A DNA stretch of 42,061 bases from JAMXLO01 sp046732975 (GTDB lineage Bacteria > Pseudomonadota > Alphaproteobacteria > Acetobacterales > Acetobacteraceae). Under the pieces are notes generated by a model that saw only the letters and a program-made list of their open reading frames with translations, made no database searches and was not told the origin of the DNA. The stretch lies in assembly GCA_046732975.1 (NCBI GenBank), contig JBKPOG010000044.1:1-42061 (forward strand), given 5' to 3'. Positions 1 to 8,152 of the stretch are shown piece by piece (the stretch's first letter is position 1; every line of letters begins with the position of its first letter). The position numbers and the translations under genes are program-made.

Positions 1-1
1 G

Positions 2-712
2 GACGGCCGGCTGCGTATGAGCATCCACAGCCTGATCGTCGAGACCCCGACGCGACGCATCGTGGTCGACACCTGCCTGGGCAACGACAAGCAGAACCGG
101 CGGATCCCAACGTGGAACGATCTGCACGGGCCGTTCCTGCAGGACTTGGCTGCCGCGGGCTATCCACGCGAATCAATCGACACGGTGCTGTGCACCCATC
201 TGCACGTGGACCATGTCGGCTGGAACACGATGTTGGTCGACGGCAACTGGGTGCCGACATTTCCGCGCGCGCGCTATCTGATGGGGCGTGTGGAATACGA
301 ACACTGGTCGAAGCCGCAGGGGCGCGAGGATATGGTGGCGGTGTTCGGCGACTCAGTGCAGCCGGTGTTCGACGCGGGCCTCGTCGATCTTGTGGAGACC
401 GAAGCGCGCATCTGCGATGAGATCGATCTGGTGCCGACGATCGGCCACACGCCTGGCCATGTCAGTGTGCGCATTCGCTCGCGCGGCGAAGAGGCGCTGA
501 TCACCGGCGACTTCATGCACCACCCGTGTCAGATCGCACATCCCGAATGGGCGTCGACCGCTGATTCGGATCCTGTGCAAGGACAGCAGACCCGCGAGGT
601 GATGTTTGAGCGACTGGCGGGAACCCCGGTGCTGGTGATCGGCACCCATTTTGCCGGCGCGACGGCAGGGCGGATCGTGCGTGATGGAGAGACGTACCGG
701 CTGGACGTGTGA
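2..712 (+). CDS. MBL-fold metallo-hydrolase (5' end outside window)
   Basis: A metallo-beta-lactamase-fold hydrolase of the AHL-lactonase/glyoxalase II type. The metal-binding motif HLHVDHVGW lies 61 residues after the first in-frame ATG (position 17). A later GHTPGH supplies another His ligand and ITGDFMHH the bridging Asp region. The frame is open to the window edge: codons before position 17 read DGRLR, which suits the usual lead-in to the 'MSIHSLIVET' strand, so the true start is probably upstream and this is a fragment of a protein of roughly 270-290 residues. It converges with the aminotransferase gene on the other strand, 6 bp away. Substrate cannot be told; lactones and thioesters are common in this family. 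Family call firm, function open. Confidence 0.85.
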   Translation, partial: DGRLRMSIHSLIVETPTRRIVVDTCLGNDKQNRRIPTWNDLHGPFLQDLAAAGYPRESIDTVLCTHLHVDHVGWNTMLVDGNWVPTFPRARYLMGRVEYEHWSKPQGREDMVAVFGDSVQPVFDAGLVDLVETEARICDEIDLVPTIGHTPGHVSVRIRSRGEEALITGDFMHHPCQIAHPEWASTADSDPVQGQQTREVMFERLAGTPVLVIGTHFAGATAGRIVRDGETYRLDV

Positions 713-718
713 AGCGGC

Positions 719-1915
719 TTACGCCTTTACTTGCTCGCCGAGCCAGTCGATCGCTGCCTGCGTGCCGCCTCGGCCGTGCGGGATGCGCAGCGCTGCCAAC
801 GCCATCTCGACCACGCTGAGCGTGCCGAGGATCATCGGCGCGTTGACATGGCCCATGTGCGCGACGCGGAACGCCTTGCCGGACAGCTCGCCGATACCGT
901 GGCCCAGCACGACCCCGCATTGCTCTTCGCAATAGGACCGCAGGGCCTCGGGGTCGTGGCCGTTGGTGAGAACCGGCGTGACGGTGTCGCAGCGCTCGCC
1001 GGGCTCGATGACGTTGAAGCCGATCACCTGGCCTTCCGCCCAGACGGCGACCGCGCGTCGCACCGCCTCGGCCAGCAGGCGGTGGCGATGGAACACGTTC
1101 GGCAGTCCCTCCTCGAACATCAGGTCGAGTGCCTGACGCAACGCGTACAGCAGATGTTCGGGTGGGGTGCCGGCGTATTTCTGGTAGTGCTGTTCCCCGT
1201 CGCGCTCGGTCCAATCCCAATACGGGGTGCGCATGTCGGCCTGCTTGTGCGCCTCGCGGGCGCGTGCATTGGCGGCGACGAAGCCAAGACCCGGTGGCGC
1301 CATCAGACCCTTCTGCGAGCCCGACATCGCGACGTCCACACCCCAGTCGTCCATGTCGAACGGCATGCACCCAAGGGAGGCGACCGCATCGACCATCAGC
1401 AGCGCATCGTGCCCGGCCGCACGGATCGCCTGGCCGATCGCGGGGATGTCGTTCACCACTCCCGAAGCGGTGTCGATCTGCGCCACCAGCACCGCCTTGA
1501 AGGGGCCGCCTGACGGGGACGTACGGTCGGCCTTGAGGCGTGCCTCGACCTCGGCCGGGCGGACGGCATGGCGCATGTCGCCTTTCAGCACCTCGACCTC
1601 GGCGCCCATGCGGCGGGCGTGGTCCCCCCAATTGATGGCGAACCGGCCGCTCTCCAGCACAAGGATCCTGTCCCCTCGGGAGAGGACGTTGGTGAGGGCG
1701 GCCTCCCAGGCGCCATGGCCGTTGGCGGCGTAGATGTAGGCGCGGCCCTTCGTGTTGAATACGCGCGCAACGTCCCGCATCAAGCCTTCCGTCAGCGCCA
1801 GCAGCGGGCCGGAGTAGATCTCCACGGCCGGGCGATGCATTGCCCGCAGCACTTCGTCGGGCACCGTCGTCGGTCCCGGGATGGCCAGGAATTCACGGCC
1901 GGCACGTACGCTCAT
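719..1915 (-). CDS. class V aminotransferase (alanine/serine-glyoxylate type)
   Basis: A PLP-dependent fold-type I enzyme of 398 residues, the usual length for serine-glyoxylate/alanine-glyoxylate aminotransferases. Visible marks are the N-terminal IPGPTTVPDEVL segment typical of that group, the cofactor Asp in LLMVDAVASLG (about D176) and the Schiff-base lysine in SGSQKGLMAPPGL (about K202). The start at 1915 is supported by a GGAGGA ribosome-binding site just upstream. Glyoxylate would be the expected acceptor, linking it to C2 or serine-cycle metabolism, but substrate specificity is an inference. It is followed on the same strand by nothing and converges with the MBL-fold gene. The MaoC-type gene lies 61 bp upstream on the same strand and may belong to the same transcription unit. 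Confidence 0.85.
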   Translation of the reverse strand: MSVRAGREFLAIPGPTTVPDEVLRAMHRPAVEIYSGPLLALTEGLMRDVARVFNTKGRAYIYAANGHGAWEAALTNVLSRGDRILVLESGRFAINWGDHARRMGAEVEVLKGDMRHAVRPAEVEARLKADRTSPSGGPFKAVLVAQIDTASGVVNDIPAIGQAIRAAGHDALLMVDAVASLGCMPFDMDDWGVDVAMSGSQKGLMAPPGLGFVAANARAREAHKQADMRTPYWDWTERDGEQHYQKYAGTPPEHLLYALRQALDLMFEEGLPNVFHRHRLLAEAVRRAVAVWAEGQVIGFNVIEPGERCDTVTPVLTNGHDPEALRSYCEEQCGVVLGHGIGELSGKAFRVAHMGHVNAPMILGTLSVVEMALAALRIPHGRGGTQAAIDWLGEQVKA

Positions 1916-1976
1916 TCGGACTTTTCCTCCGCACCACCCTGGCGCCGCGGGAGAATAGCACGGATGGAGCGCTGCC

Positions 1977-2447
1977 TCAGCCCGTTTCCGCCTCCCTACA
2001 CTTGATCATGCGCAGCGGCGTATAGGTCAGTGCCACAGCGCCGTCCTGCTTCATCACCTGGTTGCGTGTGCGCACCAGGCCGCGGCCCGGGCGATTGCGG
2101 GACAGGCGAGCCTCGATCACCTCGCATTCCACGTGGATCGTGTCGCCGGCGAACACCGGCTTTTCCACGTTGAACTCCATGTGCAGGAAGGCAAAGCCGG
2201 TGTGCTGCATGGTCGCCTGCACCAGCAGGCCCTCGGCGAAGCAGTAGCTCAGCGCCGCCGGCGCCAAGCGCTGCTTGATATCCGATTCCTCCCGCAGGAA
2301 CTCGGCGTTGGTGAACAGCACCTCGATCATGCCGGTGCAATTGACGAAGTTGGTGATGTCCGCCTCGGTCACCGTGCGACCGATGGTGCGGAAGCGTCGC
2401 CCTACCGGCAGGTCTTCAAAGTACAGTCCAAGCCCAACCGTTTCCAT
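1977..2447 (-). CDS. MaoC-family (hotdog-fold) dehydratase
   Basis: A hotdog-fold protein of about 156 residues, resembling MaoC-like enoyl-CoA hydratases. The N-terminal segment GLYFEDLPVGRRF followed by TVTEADITNF is characteristic of the family, as is the late segment PVFAGDTIHVECEV. I place the start at the ATG ending at 2447, giving METVGLGLYFED; it lies 2 nt after the stop codon of the upstream alpha/beta hydrolase gene, so translation is probably coupled. An alternative ATG at 2474 would overlap that gene by 25 nt; neither has a strong ribosome-binding site. The substrate is unknown. It probably acts on an acyl-CoA together with the hydrolase encoded upstream, but that is only an inference from the operon. 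Confidence 0.8.
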   Translation of the reverse strand: METVGLGLYFEDLPVGRRFRTIGRTVTEADITNFVNCTGMIEVLFTNAEFLREESDIKQRLAPAALSYCFAEGLLVQATMQHTGFAFLHMEFNVEKPVFAGDTIHVECEVIEARLSRNRPGRGLVRTRNQVMKQDGAVALTYTPLRMIKCREAETG

Positions 2448-2449
2448 GA

Positions 2450-4363
2450 CTACAGCACCCGATATACGTCCCATGATTCATGCGCAGCGGCGATCAGCCG
2501 ATCAGCGTCCTCGCGCAGCAGCAGGCGCTCGGCCACCAGCCGCTCGGTCGCCGCTGCCAACTGCTTCGCCCAGGCCTCGCGTGATGGATAGCGCCCCTCA
2601 AGCGACGGCCGCGGGTCCCCATTGCGCTGCCGCTCGGCTTCGGTCGTGGCGAACGGGATCATCGACCCCTGTACGGTGAACAGCTCGCCTTCGGCAAAGC
2701 CGGCCGCCCGCAGAGCCCAACCGGCATGCGTCGCCAGCGGCGCATCGAGCAGCGGATGGCGTATGCCGCCGAGTCCGTTGCCGTCAGTATCCGTTGGCTG
2801 CACGAACACCGGATAACGTGTGCTCTCCACTGGCGGCTCGACCGAATGATCGCGCAGCCGTAGTTCGTTCAGCACGGTCGGGAAGGCCACCCACGGGAGC
2901 CTGGGAAACCGCTCGCGCGCCTCGTGCAGTGGCACCAGCGTCCCCGCCGCGCGCGACGGGAAGCGGCTGTCGGGCGGCGGCGTCCCGTGTTCCACCCACT
3001 CAGTGAGCGCCACCAGCAGCGCACGCATAACCGCGCCATAGCCAAGTGGATTACCCGGCAACTGCATGGCGGGCTTGGTCAGTGGCCGGAATGGTGCATG
3101 TGGCACCCCGGTCACCGTAAAGATGCGCACTTCTTCGGGCATGACGATGTCGTCGCCGTTGGTGTCTGTGGCCACCAAGGATGCACGTGCCTGCCAGACA
3201 TCGCTTTCGGTATCGAGGTGCAGCACCTTCGGACAGACGTCCTGCGCACGCGCGCGGTCCAGGATGCCGCCTGTGCGGCCGCTGATCGGGTCGGTCAAAG
3301 TCGGATAGCTGAACGGGAACTGGTCGTCGCCGTAGCTGTGGTCCTCGTGCTGGCGCGAATAGCGCCCCGCCTGTGCGAATGGCCAGTTGATACAGGTGCG
3401 CCGCGATCCGGCGACCACAGGCAGGATCCCGTCGAACACCCGGCGCCCATCCAAGTCCTGGTTAAAACCGAGCCAGGTCAGGTCACGCAGCACGCGCCCG
3501 CTCTGAGAAATGCCGAATCCAAGGGCATGGCGGATGCCATCCGCAAGCGGATTGCCGTCCGCCTCGTAGCGCAGAAACGAGACCAGGTCGCGAATGGCGG
3601 CGAACCCGATACCCATCACCATCGGGTCGCGAGCGCGGTATATAAACTCGTATATCTCACCTCGATCCAATCCGTAGCCGATCGGCCGGGAGATCTCTAT
3701 GTGATGATCATCGACCAGCCGCCAGGCCAGACCAGCCGGCGTGATGCGCGGATCGGCTTCGCGCCCGCGCACCGTGAGGGTCGCACCGGCGGTATCGGCA
3801 AGGGGATATACCAAGGCGGCTATGAAGCGATCGTCCGAGACCTCTTCGATATTGTTGTCCCCGAGTAGGCCAGTGGCTTCGGTGATGAACTCCTCGCGCA
3901 CGATGCCGGTGACATCGGGAACGATTGGGAAGCGCGCGGTGAGCCGGTCGTTGCCCGGTGGTACGTCGCCTTGCCAACCGCTCCACACCACGGTGAAGCC
4001 GTGCCGCATCAGAAATCCGTTGCCGGCATGCTGCGGGCGCCCGCCCTCCGGCGCGCCATTCAATCGGGGCAGGATTGGCTGATTGCCGCGGTTGGGTACG
4101 TCGTAAATCAAAAAGCCACCGCCGCGCGGTTGCGCGATCGGCTTCAGAATGCGGAACTCGCTCTGATATTCGACCAGGCCACTGCGGGGTACCTTGTCGA
4201 GGTTGGTGATGCCGATGTTCAGCGGATGCTCCGGATCCAGCGCGCCGTAGACAGTCCCGTGCAGACGCTCGTATGCGCCTACCGCGCCAAACTGGGCTCC
4301 TCCAAACGCCGGTGTTTCACGTTCCGTGATCTCAATCCGCCGCACGCCTCTGTGACTGCTCAT
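2450..4363 (-). CDS. alpha/beta hydrolase domain-containing protein (large type)
   Basis: A 637-residue protein resembling the large alpha/beta-hydrolase-domain proteins found in aromatic- and terpenoid-degrading proteobacteria. The nucleophile elbow is visible as GFGISQSGR, roughly mid-protein. An early segment, FGGAQFGAVGAYERLHGTVY, is typical of the family. No signal peptide is evident. The ATG ending at 4363 is preferred because an AAGGGGG ribosome-binding site sits 7 nt upstream; an in-frame GTG at 4369 is too close to it. The gene is first of a pair with the MaoC-type gene (2-nt gap). Esterase or lactonase activity is plausible, the exact substrate is not determinable. Confidence 0.78.
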   Translation of the reverse strand: MSSHRGVRRIEITERETPAFGGAQFGAVGAYERLHGTVYGALDPEHPLNIGITNLDKVPRSGLVEYQSEFRILKPIAQPRGGGFLIYDVPNRGNQPILPRLNGAPEGGRPQHAGNGFLMRHGFTVVWSGWQGDVPPGNDRLTARFPIVPDVTGIVREEFITEATGLLGDNNIEEVSDDRFIAALVYPLADTAGATLTVRGREADPRITPAGLAWRLVDDHHIEISRPIGYGLDRGEIYEFIYRARDPMVMGIGFAAIRDLVSFLRYEADGNPLADGIRHALGFGISQSGRVLRDLTWLGFNQDLDGRRVFDGILPVVAGSRRTCINWPFAQAGRYSRQHEDHSYGDDQFPFSYPTLTDPISGRTGGILDRARAQDVCPKVLHLDTESDVWQARASLVATDTNGDDIVMPEEVRIFTVTGVPHAPFRPLTKPAMQLPGNPLGYGAVMRALLVALTEWVEHGTPPPDSRFPSRAAGTLVPLHEARERFPRLPWVAFPTVLNELRLRDHSVEPPVESTRYPVFVQPTDTDGNGLGGIRHPLLDAPLATHAGWALRAAGFAEGELFTVQGSMIPFATTEAERQRNGDPRPSLEGRYPSREAWAKQLAAATERLVAERLLLREDADRLIAAAHESWDVYRVL

Positions 4364-4369
4364 GCGCAC

Positions 4370-4718
4370 ACCCCCTTACGAGGTTAGCGACAGGAGCATT
4401 CCGGCGAAAGTCAGTGGGCGCGCTGCATCACAATGTGGCGAGAGCAGTCCCTGTGGTGCTGTCGCCATTCGCTAGCGCGAAGGAAATTAACCTGAGTCAT
4501 CCTCTCGTGAGAGCACGATTGGCTCCATCGCAATCAAACTTCTGTGGGAACACTGACGGATCAGTCTTGCCGTGCGGGCGGATTGCGCGCTCAGCATGCA
4601 CGTGCGGCGGGTGACTAGGAATCTTGCGCGGTTCAAGGTCGTGTCATTTGTCTTGTAACCCGCTCCTTTCCGCCTCAGGTCCGACAGCGTCGACACTTTC
4701 AGCACCAGGAGACCAATC
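4370..4718. other. 349-bp intergenic region upstream of the sigma factor gene
   Basis: No convincing gene is seen here: short open frames on both strands lack a ribosome-binding site and recognisable motifs. The region holds the divergent promoters for the alpha/beta hydrolase gene (minus) and the sigma factor gene (plus). A small perfect hairpin, ACTGA-CGGA-TCAGT, lies at 4554-4567. Local base composition is less GC-rich than in the flanking genes, as expected for regulatory DNA. Confidence 0.5.
4618..4643 (+). promoter_or_regulatory. possible EcfG-like promoter for the sigma factor gene
   Basis: GGAAT at 4618-4622 and CGTG at 4640-4643 are separated by 17 nt. The alphaproteobacterial EcfG consensus is GGAAC, 16-17 nt, CGTT, so each box has one mismatch. 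It lies about 75 bp upstream of the sigma factor start and could allow autoregulation. The match is weak. Confidence 0.3.
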
Positions 4719-5210
4719 ATGCCGCAGGACTTTCAGGAGCAATTGATCGAGTTTCTGCCAAAGATGCGTGTTTGGGCGCTTGCATTAACCCGCAACCGCG
4801 CTGCGGCCGAGGATCTGACGCAGGACGTGGCAACCAAGGCCCTGGTCGCGAAGGACTGCTTCACACCCGGTACTAATTTTTCTGCCTGGGTGCACCGCAT
4901 TATGGTTAATCATTTCATCAGTGGTGTCCGAAGCCGCCGTGAGTACACGGACGTGGATACGGTGCCCGAACTGCCGGTGCCTGCTGCCCACGAGGACCGG
5001 ACCGCGTTGCGCGAACTCGGCTGGGCGCTGGATCGGCTGCCTCACGACCAGCGCGAGGCACTCTCGATGATCGTGCTGCAAGAACAGTCGTACGAGGACG
5101 CAGCCGAAGTCACTGGTTGCGCGATCGGCACGCTTAAGAGTCGCGTGCACCGGGCGCGTCTGCAGCTACGTGCTTTTCTGACTGGCGAGCAGACCGCCGA
5201 GGCCGCGTAG
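4719..5210 (+). CDS. ECF-type RNA polymerase sigma factor
   Basis: A 163-residue sigma-70 family protein of the extracytoplasmic-function group. Region 2 is seen as ALTRNRAAAEDLTQDVATKA followed by FSAWVHRIMVNHFIS. Region 4 is seen as ALDRLPHDQREALSMIVLQE, then the helix-turn-helix part SYEDAAEVTGCAIGTLKSRV. There is no region 1 or 3, and no anti-sigma or PhyR-type gene adjacent. Its sequence style is like EcfG/ECF26-type factors, which direct general stress responses in alphaproteobacteria; that subgroup assignment is inference. An AGGAG ribosome-binding site precedes the ATG at 4719. It converges with egtD and shares a terminator hairpin with it. Confidence 0.88.
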   Translation: MPQDFQEQLIEFLPKMRVWALALTRNRAAAEDLTQDVATKALVAKDCFTPGTNFSAWVHRIMVNHFISGVRSRREYTDVDTVPELPVPAAHEDRTALRELGWALDRLPHDQREALSMIVLQEQSYEDAAEVTGCAIGTLKSRVHRARLQLRAFLTGEQTAEAA

Positions 5211-5219
5211 CAAATTGGA

Positions 5220-5242
5220 GCAGGGGCCGCTATGGCCCCTGC
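5220..5242. terminator. bidirectional hairpin between sigma factor and egtD
   Basis: A perfect 9-bp inverted repeat, GCAGGGGCC-GCTAT-GGCCCCTGC, lies between two convergent genes. It starts 9 nt after the sigma factor stop and contains the stop codon of egtD in its loop. There is no strong T-run on either side, so termination strength is uncertain. Confidence 0.6.
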
Positions 5243-6186
5243 CGCGGCTCCAGCAGATGCAGTGAGAACAGCCGCTCCGGATCGGTCCACAACTCCGCGC
5301 AATGCCACCCGGCTTCTTCGGTAAGTGTGGCGAAGCGTTCTGCGTCGTACTTATAGCTATTCTCAGTGTGGATGGTCTCGCCGCGGCTGAAGCGAATGAT
5401 CTGGCCGGCAACCCGCACATATTGGTCGGCCAGGCTCACCAGGTGCATCTCGATCCTGCTCGCTGAGTCATTCCACACAACCTCGTGAGCAAAGGTGCCT
5501 GGATCGAAAGTCGCCGCCGCCTCGCGATTGAGACGCACCAGCAGATTGCGATTGAACGCCGCGGTGACGCCTTGCGCATCATCGTAGGCGGGAAGCAAGA
5601 TGCCCGGATCTTTGCGCAGGTCCACTCCAACCAGGAACCATGACTCGCGCCCAAGTGCCTGGCGGGCGCGTTGCAGAAAGCGCCGTGCCTCCGGGGGGTC
5701 CAGATTGCCGATCGTCGATCCGGGAAAGAACCCTAGACGCGGCAAGGGCGGAACTTCCGTCGGCAAGGCGGCGACATCCATAAAATCGGCAGGAACGACG
5801 CAGACCTGCAATTCCGGTCGGTGCCGGCACAGCCGCTCGCGCATCTCCTCAAGCTGCGGCGCCGCAATATCTATCGGAACATAGGCCTGGAAGATGTTGG
5901 TGCCGAGCAGCATTTCGGCCTTTGTCTCGTCGCTGGCGCCATATTCAACCAGCACGGCTGGCCTCCTCACTGCCGCCGCGACGCCCGGCGCCACGTTGGC
6001 CAGCAACGTCCGTTCTGTCCGCGTCAGGTAGTATTCCGGTAATTCAGTGATGCGGGCGAATAGTTGGCAGCCTGCTTCGTCATAGAACAACTTTGCCGGC
6101 AGCGTCTTCCTTGCCTGGAGAAGACCGGTCAGTGCTGCGTCGGCAACGCTACCCACCGCCGGCCGTAAGGCGGAGTCATCAGGCAT
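5230..6186 (-). CDS. egtD: L-histidine N-alpha-methyltransferase EgtD
   Basis: EgtD trimethylates histidine to hercynine with S-adenosylmethionine, the first step of ergothioneine synthesis. The 318-residue length is normal. Family marks include KLFYDEAGCQLFARITELPE near the N-terminus, the SAM-binding LVEYGASDETK, FFPGSTIGNLDP, GVDLRKDPGIL, YDDAQGVTAAFNRNLL and the late IHTENSYKY. The ATG ending at 6186 is chosen because it gives the normal N-terminus (MPDDSAL) and lies 16 nt after the egtB stop; a longer reading from 6312 would overlap egtB by 110 nt. EgtB lies immediately upstream, so the two form an operon. The stop codon sits in the shared terminator hairpin with the sigma factor gene. 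Confidence 0.93.
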   Translation of the reverse strand: MPDDSALRPAVGSVADAALTGLLQARKTLPAKLFYDEAGCQLFARITELPEYYLTRTERTLLANVAPGVAAAVRRPAVLVEYGASDETKAEMLLGTNIFQAYVPIDIAAPQLEEMRERLCRHRPELQVCVVPADFMDVAALPTEVPPLPRLGFFPGSTIGNLDPPEARRFLQRARQALGRESWFLVGVDLRKDPGILLPAYDDAQGVTAAFNRNLLVRLNREAAATFDPGTFAHEVVWNDSASRIEMHLVSLADQYVRVAGQIIRFSRGETIHTENSYKYDAERFATLTEEAGWHCAELWTDPERLFSLHLLEPRQGP

Positions 6187-6202
6187 CTTCCGGATTTCCT
6201 TG

Positions 6203-7405
6203 TCAGAGGTCGTGCGCGAGACGAACGCCCGTGAACTGCCAGCGCTTATCGGGATGGAAGAAATTTCTGTAGCTAAGCCGGGTATGATGAGCCGGCGTCG
6301 CCAGCGAGCCACCCCTCAGCACCATCTGGTTGATCATAAACTTGCCGTTGTATTCGCCCACCGCACCCGCGGCCGGCCGGTAACCCGGATATGGGCTGTA
6401 GGCGCTGCATGTCCACTGCCAGACATGCGATGCCTGCTCCTGTAGATCGTCGCGATCGCTTGCGGCTTCCCACTCGGCCTCAGTGGGTAACCGCGCACCA
6501 GACCAGCGGGCGAACGCGTCGGCCTCATACCAGCTGATGTGCCGTACCGGCGCATCATAATCCAAGGGCGTGAGCCCGCGCAGCGTCATCTGCCACCAGC
6601 CCCCGTCGTGTTCGCGCCAATAAAGCGGTGCCGTCCAGCCGTTGGCCTGCGCGCAGGTCCAGCCGTCCGACATCCATAGCGACACTGTGCGATAGCCACC
6701 ATCGGCGATGAAATCCAACCAATCGCCGTTGCGCACCAGGCGCGATGCAATTGCATATGGCTGCAAGTATACGGCATGCGCCGGCGTCTCATTGTCGAAG
6801 CTGAAATCCCTGCCCTGGTGGCCGACCTGCACCATGCTGCCACCGCACTCGATAAACCGTGTGGGACCGGCTGAGCCTGCGGGCTCCTGCCAGTCGGGCA
6901 GTACCGGTGGCGCAAGCGGGTTCTGTGCAAATGCATGCAGCATGTCGGTCAGCAGGAGCTCCTGATGCTGCTGTTCGTGCTGCAGCCCGAGTTCAACCAG
7001 GAACCCGGCATCTCTCGGCAGCTGCGCCAGCAGCCGCACCATCGCCGCATCGACGTGGCGCCGATACTCGGTCACCCGTTGAGCGGTTGGCCGCGTTAGC
7101 AGACCGCGATTCGGCCGTGGGTGCCGCGGGCCGACAGCCTCGTAATACGAATTGAACAGGTAGGAGAAATCCCGATCGAACGGCTCGTAGCCGGCGGCGT
7201 GCGGGACGAGCACGAACTGCTCGAAAAACCAGGTGGTATGCGCTCGGTGCCATTTGGCCGGACTGGCATCGGGCATGGATTGGACACATTGGTCCTCGGG
7301 GCTGAGCGATCGGACCAGCTGCTCGGTGCAGTCGCGGATCGCCGCGTAGCGCCGCGGCAGCGTCGTGTCCCCGACAGCATGCGCTGCCCCAGCCAGATCG
7401 TTCAT
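6203..7405 (-). CDS. egtB: ergothioneine biosynthesis sulfoxide synthase EgtB
   Basis: EgtB is the non-haem iron enzyme that joins hercynine to a thiol donor (cysteine or gamma-glutamylcysteine) with oxygen. The 400-residue protein has an N-terminal DinB-like helical domain with the iron ligands in HRAHTTWFFEQF and HEQQHQELLLTDMLHA. The C-terminal FGE/sulfatase-modifying-factor domain shows FSFDNETPAHAVYLQPYAIA, HISWYEADAFARWSGARLPT, VWQWTCSAYSPYPGYRP and VLRGGSLATP. The ATG ending at 7405 follows a GGGAGA site by 5 nt; a GTG one codon earlier is less likely. It heads an egtB-egtD operon. Neither egtA, egtC nor egtE is in the window, so the C-S lyase must be elsewhere. Confidence 0.93.
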   Translation of the reverse strand: MNDLAGAAHAVGDTTLPRRYAAIRDCTEQLVRSLSPEDQCVQSMPDASPAKWHRAHTTWFFEQFVLVPHAAGYEPFDRDFSYLFNSYYEAVGPRHPRPNRGLLTRPTAQRVTEYRRHVDAAMVRLLAQLPRDAGFLVELGLQHEQQHQELLLTDMLHAFAQNPLAPPVLPDWQEPAGSAGPTRFIECGGSMVQVGHQGRDFSFDNETPAHAVYLQPYAIASRLVRNGDWLDFIADGGYRTVSLWMSDGWTCAQANGWTAPLYWREHDGGWWQMTLRGLTPLDYDAPVRHISWYEADAFARWSGARLPTEAEWEAASDRDDLQEQASHVWQWTCSAYSPYPGYRPAAGAVGEYNGKFMINQMVLRGGSLATPAHHTRLSYRNFFHPDKRWQFTGVRLAHDL

Positions 7406-7460
7406 CACGTTCTCCCGCCGGCGGTCACGCGATTATGGCAGCACCGCCCGCTGTACAAAA

Positions 7461-7485
7461 GATGGGCGGCCCAAGGCCGCCCATC
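7461..7485 (-). terminator. rho-independent terminator of the PRC-barrel gene
   Basis: A perfect 11-bp stem, GATGGGCGGCC with loop TTG on the minus strand, is followed in the minus direction by TTTTG. It lies 40 bp beyond the stop of the PRC-barrel gene and upstream of egtB, insulating the two minus-strand units. Confidence 0.8.
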
Positions 7486-7524
7486 GGCGTCATCGTCACC
7501 GGTCGTGGCGATCTCCGGTTTAGA

Positions 7525-8007
7525 TCACGCGTTCGTGTAATGGTAGTCAGGCATGCCTTCCAGCGACGCCTTGGTGGCGCCAGGCATGACGACCTTATCA
7601 TTCTCGATCTTCAACTGGTCGAACGGCACGGATACGAGCTTGCTGCCCATGCCGAGGAAGCCGCCGACTGATAATACGACCATATCGTTCTTGTGATTGT
7701 CGTCGCGCATCAGCACGTCATCGATGCTGCCGATCGACTGGTTCTGGTCATTGTAAACACTGGCGCCAACCACCTTGCTCACGCGCACCTGATGATCCGC
7801 TGTGAAGTACTTGGAGTTGCTCGACATAGACGCGTGGGCCGTGTCGCTGGGGCGCGTCGTCGTGGTCGTCGTGGTGGTATGGGTAGACGTTGCGCCTGGG
7901 GGCGGCGCGGGGGGCGCCGTGTGGGGCGTTGTCGTCTGTGCCAGTACAGGTAACGACAGAAGCGCGGCCGCGGCGACCATGCCGGCGACCGAAGTAGACT
8001 TAGACAT
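7525..8007 (-). CDS. secreted PRC-barrel domain protein
   Basis: A 160-residue exported protein. Residues 1 to about 23 form a Sec signal peptide (charged start MSKSTS, hydrophobic core AAAALLSLPVLA, cleavage after AQ). A Thr/Pro-rich, low-complexity linker with a run of eight Thr follows to about residue 55. The C-terminal half is a PRC-barrel: VSKVVGASVYNDQNQSIGSI, then DDVLMRDDNHKNDMVVLSVG and VSVPFDQLKIENDKVVMPGA. The start at 8007 follows a GGGAG site; a longer reading would add an implausible N-terminus before the signal peptide. It is transcribed from a clear EcfG-type promoter and ends at a strong terminator, so it is probably a single-gene stress-response unit. PRC-barrel proteins of this periplasmic type are common in the general stress regulon of alphaproteobacteria; its exact role is unknown. 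Confidence 0.85.
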   Translation of the reverse strand: MSKSTSVAGMVAAAALLSLPVLAQTTTPHTAPPAPPPGATSTHTTTTTTTTRPSDTAHASMSSNSKYFTADHQVRVSKVVGASVYNDQNQSIGSIDDVLMRDDNHKNDMVVLSVGGFLGMGSKLVSVPFDQLKIENDKVVMPGATKASLEGMPDYHYTNA

Positions 8008-8037
8008 GATCAAATGTCTCCCTTCGCTATGCGCCTG

Positions 8038-8064
8038 AAACGAGCAGTTCTCTGCGAGGGTTCC
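8038..8064 (-). promoter_or_regulatory. EcfG-type (general stress sigma) promoter
   Basis: On the minus strand GGAAC (8064-8060) and CGTTT (8042-8038) are separated by exactly 17 nt, a full match to the EcfG consensus GGAAC-N16/17-CGTT. It lies 31 bp upstream of the PRC-barrel start codon, a normal distance. Confidence 0.72.
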
Positions 8065-8152
8065 GATCGGTTCGCGCACAAAAGAACGTGTGATTTGGAT
8101 CGGACTGGCACAAATCGCCCCTCATCCTAGATCTGGGTAAACGGAGGTGGAC

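Noticed and set aside
513..1631. Long minus-strand frame overlapping the class V aminotransferase in another frame
   Set aside because: Arg/Gly/Pro/Ala-rich composition without domain marks, typical of a shifted frame of a real gene.
4487..4720. 77-codon minus-strand frame in the region before the sigma factor gene
   Set aside because: No ribosome-binding site, no motif, basic low-quality composition, and it covers the likely promoter.
7850..7895. Thr-codon run in the PRC-barrel gene as a possible microsatellite switch
   Set aside because: The codons vary and the linker is a plausible flexible tether; change in length would keep the frame only in units of three, with no sign of switching.
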